NCBI GenBank assembly: GCA_018432565.1
Contig: JAHDSS010000492.1
Location: 1-5,378, forward strand
DNA from: Kiritimatiellia bacterium
Lineage (GTDB): Bacteria; Verrucomicrobiota; Kiritimatiellia; CAIQIC01; Lenti-01
Reading direction: 5' to 3'
DNA length: 5,378 nt
In this document: positions 1 to 5,378 of the stretch, piece after piece
Numbering within the stretch: the first letter of the stretch is position 1
How the letters are laid out: each line of letters begins with the position of its first letter
The notes under the pieces: model-generated
Told to the model about the DNA's origin: nothing
Database searches by the model: none
The model's input: only the letters and a program-made list of their open reading frames with translations
Translations under genes and position numbers: made by a program

Positions 1-2454
1 ATCGAAGAGGAGATGCAGCGGGCCTACATTGACTATTCGATGTCGGTGATCGTGGGCCGGGCGCTGCCGGACGCGCGAGACGGGCTCAAGCCCGGCAACC
101 GGCGCATTCTGTTTGCGATGCGCGAGGGGGGCTATATTCACAGCCGGCCCTACATCAAGTGCGCGCGCGTGGTGGGCGACGTCATCGGCAAGTACCATCC
201 GCACGGCGACTCGGCGGTGTACGACACCCTGGTGCGCATGGCCCAGGCGTTCTCGACGCGCTGCCTGCTGATTGACGGGCAGGGCAACTTCGGCAGCATC
301 GACGGCGACCCGGCGGCGGCCTACCGCTACACGGAGTGCCGGCTGAAGAAGGCGGCCGAGGATCTGCTGGCGGACATTGACAAAGACACCGTCGAGATGC
401 AGCCGAACTACGACGAAAAGCTGCAGGAACCGAAAGTGCTGCCGGCGCGGCTGCCCAACCTGCTGATCAACGGCTCGACGGGCATCGCCGTCGGCATGGC
501 CACCAACATTCCCCCGCACAACGCCGGCGAAATCATTGACGGCGTGATCCATCTGATCGACCATCCCGAGGCGACCGTTGCCGACCTGATGCAGCATGTG
601 AAGGGGCCCGACTTCCCGACCGGCGGCACGCTGTGCGGGCTGTCGCCGATCCGCTCCATGTACGAAACGGGCCGGGGCCACCTCAAGCTGCGCGGCAAGG
701 CGGAGGTGGAGGAGTGGAAGAACGACCGCGAGCGGATCCTCATCACCGAAATCCCCTACGCGGTGAACAAGGCGGCGCTGATCGAGAAAATCGCCGACCT
801 GGTGCACGAGAAGAAGATCGACGGGATCAGCGACCTGCGCGACGAGTCCGACAAGGACGGCATCCGGGTGGTGGTGGAGCTCAAGCGCGGCGCGATCGGC
901 CAGGTGGTGCTGAACAACCTGTACAAGCAGACGCAGCTGGCGACGACCTTCGGGGCGATCCTGCTGGCGATCGATCACGGCCGGCCGAAGGTGATGAACC
1001 TCAAGGATCTGATGACGTGCTACATCGAGCACCGGTTCGAGGTGCTGACGCGCCGGACGCGATTCGAGCTGCGCGAGGCCGAGGCCCGCGCGCACATTCT
1101 CGAAGGCCTGCTGATCGCGCTGGACAACCTCGACGAGGTCGTCCGCATCATCCGGGCGTCGAGCCATCGCGACGAGGCGCGGGTGCAGCTGATCGGCCGC
1201 TTCGGCCTGAGCGAGCTGCAGGCGAACGCCATCCTCGACATGCGCCTCTACCAGCTGACCGGGCTCGAACGCGGCAAGATCGAGGCGGAATACAAGGCCC
1301 TCCAGGACCGCATCGCCTACCTGAAGGAACTGCTGGCCGACGACGCCAAGCTCTTCGGCGTGATGAAAGCCGACCTGGCCGAGATGCGCGCCGCCTACGC
1401 CGACGCCCGGCTGACCGATATCGTCGCCGACGAGGGCGAAATCAACATGGAAGACCTCGTGGCGGACGAGGACAGCGTGATCACCCTGTCGCACGGCGGC
1501 TACATCAAGCGCACGCCCACCAGCGTGTACCGCGAGCAGAAGCGCGGTGGCAAGGGCATCGCCGGGATGAACACGAAGGACGACGACTATGTCGAACACG
1601 TCTTCAACTGCTCGGCCCACGACTGGATGCTGTTCTTCACCGAGCAGGGACGGATGTACTTCAAAAAAGCCTACGAGATCCCGGAGGGCCCGCGCACCTC
1701 GCGCGGAAAAGCCCTGGTGAACGTGCTGAACATCAGCGGGGCCGAGAAGATCGCCGCCATCATCCCGGTGCGCGGATTCGATCCGGACAAGCACCTGTTC
1801 TTTGCCACCGAACAGGGCACGGTGAAGAAGACGGATCTCGACGCCTACCAGAACGTGCGCGCGGCGGGCATCATCGCCATCAACATCGAGGAGGGCGACC
1901 GCCTGATCGGGGTGGAGCTGACCACGGGCGCCGACGACATCCTGCTGGTGACGCGCCTCGGCATGGGCATCCGCTTCCGCGAATCCGATGTGCGGCCGAT
2001 GGGTCGCGCCACCGGCGGCGTGCGCGGCATCGCCCTCGGCGAGGGCGATGCGGTCGAGGGCGTCGAGGTGATTCATCCGGACGCCATGCTGCTGACGGTG
2101 ACCGAGAACGGGTTCGGCAAGCGCACGCTTTTCAGCGAATACCGCGTGCAGAAACGCGGCGGCAAGGGGCTGATCGCCAATGTGCTGACCGAGAAAACCG
2201 GCAACCTGGTCACGGCCTTCGGCGTGCACGGGGACGACGCCATGATGATCGTGACCCGCAACGGCACGATGATCCGGGTGCCCGTGGACGGCGTGCGGAT
2301 CACGGGCCGCTCCGCCCAGGGCGTCAAGCTGATCAACCTGGCCGAGGACGACGTGGTGATGAGCGCCACGCCGGTGGAGCCGATGGAAGAGGAAGAACCG
2401 GCCCCCGGCGAGGGGACCGCGCCGGAGCCGCCGGCGGAAGGGACGGACGCATGA
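1..2454 (+). CDS. gyrA: DNA gyrase subunit A (5' end cut off by window)
   Basis: GyrA is the DNA-breaking and rejoining subunit of the cytoplasmic A2B2 gyrase, which uses ATP to introduce negative supercoils. The frame is open from base 1, and the codons before the ATG at 13 (Ile-Glu-Glu-Glu) match the family's N-terminal IEEE motif. The true start therefore lies about a dozen codons upstream, and the ATG at 13 is internal. Numbering from that ATG: winged-helix/breakage-reunion domain about 15-480, with the catalytic Tyr at 106 in RYTE (bases 328-330, E. coli Tyr122). The QRDR motif [10 protein letters not shown] keeps Ser67 and Asp71 (E. coli Ser83 and Asp87). A six-bladed C-terminal DNA-wrapping domain follows, about 490-790. 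A canonical GyrA box QKRGGKG sits at 509-515 and an identical one at 713-719. The C-terminus is a short Glu/Pro-rich acidic tail. The estimated full length, about 830 residues, is normal. GyrA boxes and the full set of blades favour GyrA over ParC. The stop overlaps the next start by four bases. Confidence 0.97.
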   Translation: MEEEMQRAYIDYSMSVIVGRALPDARDGLKPGNRRILFAMREGGYIHSRPYIKCARVVGDVIGKYHPHGDSAVYDTLVRMAQAFSTRCLLIDGQGNFGSIDGDPAAAYRYTECRLKKAAEDLLADIDKDTVEMQPNYDEKLQEPKVLPARLPNLLINGSTGIAVGMATNIPPHNAGEIIDGVIHLIDHPEATVADLMQHVKGPDFPTGGTLCGLSPIRSMYETGRGHLKLRGKAEVEEWKNDRERILITEIPYAVNKAALIEKIADLVHEKKIDGISDLRDESDKDGIRVVVELKRGAIGQVVLNNLYKQTQLATTFGAILLAIDHGRPKVMNLKDLMTCYIEHRFEVLTRRTRFELREAEARAHILEGLLIALDNLDEVVRIIRASSHRDEARVQLIGRFGLSELQANAILDMRLYQLTGLERGKIEAEYKALQDRIAYLKELLADDAKLFGVMKADLAEMRAAYADARLTDIVADEGEINMEDLVADEDSVITLSHGGYIKRTPTSVYREQKRGGKGIAGMNTKDDDYVEHVFNCSAHDWMLFFTEQGRMYFKKAYEIPEGPRTSRGKALVNVLNISGAEKIAAIIPVRGFDPDKHLFFATEQGTVKKTDLDAYQNVRAAGIIAINIEEGDRLIGVELTTGADDILLVTRLGMGIRFRESDVRPMGRATGGVRGIALGEGDAVEGVEVIHPDAMLLTVTENGFGKRTLFSEYRVQKRGGKGLIANVLTEKTGNLVTAFGVHGDDAMMIVTRNGTMIRVPVDGVRITGRSAQGVKLINLAEDDVVMSATPVEPMEEEEPAPGEGTAPEPPAEGTDA

Positions 2455-3203
2455 AGAGGCTGATGGCGGGCGGACTGATGCTGGCGGCGCTGCTGCCGGC
2501 GGCGCAGGGGCAGTGGGAAAAACGCGAGGATGCCTCCGCACCCGTCGCGATGGTGACACTGTCGGACGCGTCCCGCTGGCAGGCGGGACTGGCCTACGCG
2601 CATGTGTCCCGCACCGTGGAGATGGATGTCCGTGAATCCCGGTTGCAGGGAGATGTGGCGGACGTGTTCCTGGGGTTTTCAGTCGCTCCATGGCTGCAGC
2701 TCTACGGCCAGACCGGCGTGTCCAGGGCCCGGGTGGATGACCTCCTGAATCCGCGTCCGGGCGCCGGCGCCGGAGGACTGCTCGGGGCCAAATGGAACCT
2801 GTGGCAGTTCCACGGGGACCACCCGGAGAAGTCCTGGCGTTTTACCATTCCGCTGGACGCCCAGATCGCTCATCGCACCACGGATGACAAGGGCGCCGGC
2901 GAGATTCGATGGACGGAAATCCTGGTGATGCTGCCGCTGGATTACCACCTGACATTTGCCCACAATTCCCGCAACTTCTACATGTCGGAATTCCACAGCC
3001 TGCGCCTGTATGCGGGACCGGCCTTCTCCGATATCGATGGCACCTGGGAGGCCGGGGATACCCGGCGCGATTTCGAAGAGTCGGAAAGCCTGGGCGCGGT
3101 GGCCGGCGCGGAGCTGTGGCTGCTCGAGAATGTGTCATTCGGCGCCCGCGCGGACTGGTTTGACAGCACAACGCTTCACGTGACGGCCCGGTATCGCTTT
3201 TGA
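2451..3203 (+). CDS. predicted secreted outer-membrane beta-barrel protein, function unknown
   Basis: The product is 250 residues and I do not recognise a named family. Residues 1-20 form a clear signal peptide: MKR, a hydrophobic core rich in Leu/Ala/Gly, then a likely signal peptidase I site near AAQG|QW. The mature part has a series of alternating polar/hydrophobic stretches, for example around 42-60, 67-92, 105-120, 128-142, 151-170, 181-196 and 212-250, joined by charged turns. It ends in RYRF, and a terminal Phe is the usual BAM-recognition signal of outer-membrane barrels. A small barrel of about 8-10 strands is inferred. The ATG at 2451 was chosen because it starts the signal peptide and overlaps the gyrA stop as ATGA, with a GGAAGGGA purine run at 2436-2443. 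The frame stays open far upstream, but there it encodes only Arg/Gly-rich sequence opposite gyrA codons. Its place between gyrA and folD suggests co-transcription but does not reveal a role. Confidence 0.8.
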   Translation: MKRLMAGGLMLAALLPAAQGQWEKREDASAPVAMVTLSDASRWQAGLAYAHVSRTVEMDVRESRLQGDVADVFLGFSVAPWLQLYGQTGVSRARVDDLLNPRPGAGAGGLLGAKWNLWQFHGDHPEKSWRFTIPLDAQIAHRTTDDKGAGEIRWTEILVMLPLDYHLTFAHNSRNFYMSEFHSLRLYAGPAFSDIDGTWEAGDTRRDFEESESLGAVAGAELWLLENVSFGARADWFDSTTLHVTARYRF

Positions 3204-3204
3204 G

Positions 3205-3211
3205 AAGGAGG
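3205..3211 (+). promoter_or_regulatory. Shine-Dalgarno site of folD
   Basis: AAGGAGG, a perfect anti-16S match, lies five bases before the GTG at 3217 and right after the stop of the barrel gene (3201-3203). It fixes the folD start at a GTG codon and implies independent ribosome loading, in contrast to the ATGA-coupled junctions on either side. Confidence 0.85.
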
Positions 3212-3216
3212 CCGGT

Positions 3217-4104
3217 GTGACCGCCCGCATCCTGGATGGAAAAAGCCTGGCTGCCGAACTGCGCGCGGAAATCGCCGCCGAGGCGGCGGCGCTGCACGCC
3301 GAAACCGGGCGCGCGCCGGGGCTGGCCGTGGTGCTGGCGGGGGAGGATCCGGCCTCCCGGTCCTATGTCACTGCCAAGGAGAAGGCCTGCGCGGCGGCGG
3401 GCATCCGCTCGCGTGAAATCACCCTGCCTGCTTCAGCCGGCCGCGCGGACATCCTGTCGGCGGTCCGGGCCTTGAACGAAGACGATGAGGTGGACGGCAT
3501 TCTGGTGCAGCTGCCGCTGCCGGATTCCTCGATCGAGCGCGAAGTGATCGAGGCCATGGACCCCGCCAAGGACGTGGACGGCTTCCACCCGGTGAACATC
3601 GGCCGGATGGTGCTGGGACTTCCCGCCTTCGTGCCCTGCACGCCGGCCGGCGTGATCGAAATTCTGCGCCGCGCGGAAATCCCGCTGTCCGGCGCCGCCG
3701 TCACGGTGATCGGCCGCAGCCAGATTGTCGGCCGGCCCCTGTCCGTTCTGCTCTCGCAGAAGGGCGTGGATGCCACCGTTACCCTGTGCCATACGCGCAC
3801 GAACGACCTGGCCCGGCACACCCGCGGGGCGGATGTGGTCGTGGTGGCCGCCGGCCGGCCGGGTACGCTGACGGCGGACATGATCCGGCCGGGCGCCGTG
3901 GTGGTGGATGTCGGGGTGAACCGCGTGCCGGACGCTTCCAGAGCCTCGGGGTACCGGCTGGCGGGCGATACCGATTTCGACGGGCTCCGGGACGTGGCGG
4001 GCGCGATCACCCCCGTGCCCGGCGGCGTCGGACCCATGACCATTGCCATGCTGCTGCGCAACACCGTTGAAGCGGCCCGCCGGAGGAGGACCGCCCCCGC
4101 ATGA
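3217..4104 (+). CDS. folD: bifunctional methylenetetrahydrofolate dehydrogenase / methenyltetrahydrofolate cyclohydrolase
   Basis: FolD is a cytoplasmic homodimer. It oxidises 5,10-methylene-THF to 5,10-methenyl-THF with NADP+ and hydrolyses that to 10-formyl-THF, supplying one-carbon units for purines and formyl-Met. The 295-residue protein has the normal family length. The N-terminal catalytic domain shows the YVTAK signature with Tyr50 and the catalytic Lys54, the DGILVQLPLP signature with Gln98, and KDVDGFHP with Asp121. All of these fall at the same positions as in E. coli FolD. The Rossmann NADP-binding domain has GRSQIVGRP (166-174), and the C-terminal signature PVPGGVGPMT runs 266-275. 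The start is GTG, supported by the Shine-Dalgarno site five bases upstream and by an N-terminus (TARILDGKS) that aligns with the family without extension. The stop overlaps the permease start as ATGA. The C-terminal tail is Arg-rich and unconserved. All key residues are present, so the enzyme should be active in both steps. Confidence 0.98.
   Translation: MTARILDGKSLAAELRAEIAAEAAALHAETGRAPGLAVVLAGEDPASRSYVTAKEKACAAAGIRSREITLPASAGRADILSAVRALNEDDEVDGILVQLPLPDSSIEREVIEAMDPAKDVDGFHPVNIGRMVLGLPAFVPCTPAGVIEILRRAEIPLSGAAVTVIGRSQIVGRPLSVLLSQKGVDATVTLCHTRTNDLARHTRGADVVVVAAGRPGTLTADMIRPGAVVVDVGVNRVPDASRASGYRLAGDTDFDGLRDVAGAITPVPGGVGPMTIAMLLRNTVEAARRRRTAPA
4084..4090 (+). promoter_or_regulatory. Shine-Dalgarno site of the permease gene, inside the end of folD
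   Basis: AGGAGGA, within a GGAGGAGGA run at 4082-4090, lies in the last codons of folD, ten bases before the ATG at 4101. The spacing is slightly long but workable. It supports the ATG within the ATGA overlap over the later in-frame ATG at 4125. Confidence 0.6.
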
Positions 4105-5225
4105 TCCGCGTCCTCAACCGCTACATGCTCTGGGATTTTCTCAAGCATTTCCTGCTGACGCTGGCGGTGCTGACCTTCGTGATGTATGTCGGGGCCGTGG
4201 TGAAGGCCATCGACTACATGGCCCGGGGCATTTCAGGGCCGCTGATCCTGAAGATCTTCGCGCTCAACATTCCCTTCACGCTGTCGTTCGTGATTCCGAT
4301 GAGCCTGCTGACGACGGTGCTGCTGCACTTCGGACGGCTGTCGGCCGACGGCGAGATCACGGCCATGAAATCCTGCGGCGTCAGTCTCTGGCAGATGGCG
4401 GCGCCCATCCTGCTGGGATCCGTTCTGCTGTCCGGGATCTGTCTGTACCTGAATGCGAACCTGTCGCCCCGCAGCCATTTCGCCCGCCGCCAGATGCTGC
4501 GCGAACTCGGCGAGGAGGATCCCCTGGCCCTGCTCGACGAGGGCCGCTTCATCAGCGACTTCCCGGGCGTGAAGGTCTATATCGGCAAGCGCTCCGGCTC
4601 CCGCATCGAGGATATCATCCTGATCCAGTTCGACAAGGACGCCACGCGCGCCGAGGTGCGCGCCCGGGCCGGACAGGTGGCGTACCACCCCGAAACCCGC
4701 GTGATGAACATCTCGCTGGAGCAGGTCCGGCTGACGGAGTACGACAAGGACGATCCCACCGACCTGGCCAAGGCCCGGATGCTCAGCGCCGACAGCTATC
4801 CGATCACCCTCGATCTGCGGGAAATGCTGACCAAGTCGAAGATCAGCAAGAAACCCTCCGACATGGTGTTTACCGAGCTGGTGCATGCCATCCAGCACAT
4901 CCGCCGGGTGTTTCCGGACATCCGGGAGCAAAACGTGCCGCGCATGCGCGCCAAGATGGCGGTCGAGGCCAGCCAGCGCCTCGCGCTGGCCCTGTCCTGC
5001 TTTTCGTTCGCCCTGATGGCCATTCCGCTGGGCATCCGCTCCCACCGCAAGGAGTCGTCCATCGGCATCGGCATGGCCCTGGTGCTGTTTTTTCTCTTTT
5101 ATCTGTTCATTATCCTGTCCGACGCCCTGGTGGATTTTCCCCAGTGGCGGCCGGACCTGATTCCGTGGATCCCCGTGCTCGGCTGCCAGGCCATCGGGTT
5201 TGCGCTGATGCATAAAAACCGGTGA
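4101..5225 (+). CDS. LptF/LptG (YjgP/YjgQ) family lipopolysaccharide-export permease
   Basis: Members of this family form the inner-membrane part of the LptB2FG ABC transporter, which extracts LPS from the inner membrane and passes it to LptC and the periplasmic bridge. The 374-residue length is typical. The order matches the family: membrane segments near 12-34, 49-77 and 98-118, a periplasmic beta-jellyroll domain at about 120-290, then segments near 291-312, 320-341 and 352-371. The cytoplasmic coupling region FGRLSADGEITAMKSCGVS (77-95) is the most diagnostic stretch. It corresponds to the conserved gRL..d.Eit.m...G.S pattern that contacts LptB. The segment DPLALLDEGRF (140-150) resembles LptF more than LptG, but I cannot assign the paralogue with certainty. 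The second permease, LptB and LptC are not in the window. The start MIRVLNRYML matches the usual N-terminus. The gene is translationally coupled to folD by the ATGA overlap. Confidence 0.93.
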   Translation: MIRVLNRYMLWDFLKHFLLTLAVLTFVMYVGAVVKAIDYMARGISGPLILKIFALNIPFTLSFVIPMSLLTTVLLHFGRLSADGEITAMKSCGVSLWQMAAPILLGSVLLSGICLYLNANLSPRSHFARRQMLRELGEEDPLALLDEGRFISDFPGVKVYIGKRSGSRIEDIILIQFDKDATRAEVRARAGQVAYHPETRVMNISLEQVRLTEYDKDDPTDLAKARMLSADSYPITLDLREMLTKSKISKKPSDMVFTELVHAIQHIRRVFPDIREQNVPRMRAKMAVEASQRLALALSCFSFALMAIPLGIRSHRKESSIGIGMALVLFFLFYLFIILSDALVDFPQWRPDLIPWIPVLGCQAIGFALMHKNR

Positions 5226-5301
5226 ACGGCGGGGCGGGCGCGCTTTTTCTCTTGCCGGGAGGGGGGGCGGGCCGTAGTGTCTGCGGAGACGATATCCGGC
5301 C
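5226..5301 (+). other. spacer between the permease gene and the tRNA
   Basis: This 76-base G-rich spacer encodes no credible peptide. Just after the permease stop is a short GC stem (GCG at 5234-5236 with CGC at 5241-5243, four-base loop) followed by five T at 5244-5248. That could be a weak intrinsic terminator, though a 3-bp stem is far from convincing. A second small hairpin, GTCT/AGAC with a GCGG loop, lies at 5279-5290. A possible tRNA promoter is listed separately. Confidence 0.5.
5252..5280 (+). promoter_or_regulatory. possible sigma-70-type promoter for the tRNA gene
   Basis: TTGCCG at 5252-5257 (four of six matches to TTGACA) and TAGTGT at 5275-5280 (three of six matches to TATAAT, keeping the first T, the A and the last T) are separated by the ideal 17 bases. 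Transcription would start near 5287, leaving a leader of about 15 bases before the mature tRNA end. Spacing and position are good, but the -10 match is poor, so this is only a candidate. Confidence 0.35.
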
Positions 5302-5378
5302 GTGCCTGTAGCTCAATTGGACAGAGCGTTAGCCTCCGGAGCTAAAGGTTGTGGGTTCGACCCCCGCCAGGCACACCA
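5302..5378 (+). tRNA. tRNA-Arg (anticodon CCG)
   Basis: The 77-base cloverleaf folds cleanly. The acceptor stem GTGCCTG (5302-5308) pairs fully with CAGGCAC (5368-5374). The D stem is GCTC/GAGC (5311-5314 with 5324-5327), and its loop holds the GG pair. The anticodon stem TTAGC/GCTAA encloses the loop CTCCGGA, giving anticodon CCG at 5336-5338, which reads the Arg codon CGG. The variable loop is AGGTT. The T arm GTGGG-TTCGACC-CCCGC has one T-G wobble. The discriminator is A (5375) and the CCA end is genome-encoded (5376-5378). The A after the D-loop GG matches the bacterial arginine identity base A20, and C35 is the other main identity base. The gene is complete. It points the same way as the upstream genes but probably has its own promoter. 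Confidence 0.97.

Noticed and set aside
633..2450. Long open frame overlapping gyrA in a different frame and running into the barrel gene, giving an apparent 856-residue protein
   Set aside because: The part before 2451 is Arg/Gly/Pro-rich low-complexity sequence, typical of a shifted frame of a high-GC gene. gyrA on the same bases is unmistakable, and the signal peptide marks the true start at 2451.
2073..2603. Antisense open frame across the gyrA end and barrel-gene start
   Set aside because: It crosses two well-supported + strand genes and has no ribosome binding site or domain I could recognise. It is treated as a GC-driven shadow.
3363..4148. Antisense open frame of 261 codons over folD
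   Set aside because: FolD motifs on the + strand explain the sequence. The antisense product is Ser/Thr/Arg-rich with no recognisable domain.
4233..5213. Antisense open frame of 326 codons across most of the permease gene
   Set aside because: It is a Gln/His/Gly/Arg-rich shadow created by GC-biased third positions on the opposite strand. The + strand permease has clear family motifs and membrane segments.
5232..5248. Intrinsic terminator after the permease gene
   Set aside because: The five-T run is suggestive, but the stem before it is only 3 bp plus G-T pairs, which is too weak to list as a terminator.

Overview
The window is a compact, high-GC stretch of bacterial housekeeping DNA, all on the + strand. 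It holds the nearly complete 3' part of gyrA, a small predicted outer-membrane beta-barrel gene, folD, an LptF/LptG-family permease gene, and a complete tRNA-Arg(CCG) whose encoded CCA ends at the last base. The organism is a diderm (Gram-negative-type) bacterium: it has a lipopolysaccharide-export permease and a signal-peptide-bearing barrel protein ending in an aromatic residue. The strong G/C preference at third codon positions fits a high-GC genome. The phylum cannot be fixed from the sequence alone. The GyrA N-terminal region departs from the proteobacterial consensus between the DGLKP motif and the quinolone-resistance-determining region. A PVC-type lineage such as Kiritimatiellota or Verrucomicrobiota is a low-confidence guess.

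Layout: 1-2454 is gyrA, missing only about a dozen N-terminal codons. Its stop overlaps the next start as ATGA at 2451-2454. 2451-3203 encodes the barrel protein. After a 13-base gap carrying a perfect Shine-Dalgarno (AAGGAGG), folD runs from a GTG at 3217 to 4104. Its stop again overlaps the next start as ATGA at 4101-4104. The permease runs 4101-5225. A 76-base spacer (5226-5301) follows, with a possible weak terminator and a possible promoter. The tRNA occupies 5302-5378.

The four protein genes look like one co-transcribed, translationally coupled unit, with no room for an internal promoter outside coding sequence. Their functions are mixed: DNA supercoiling (GyrA), one-carbon/folate metabolism (FolD), and envelope assembly (the permease and perhaps the barrel protein). 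The tRNA is probably a separate transcription unit. I found no mobile element, CRISPR array, defence system or other accessory module. The only gene of unknown function is the barrel protein between gyrA and folD. I do not see an undescribed biological system here.
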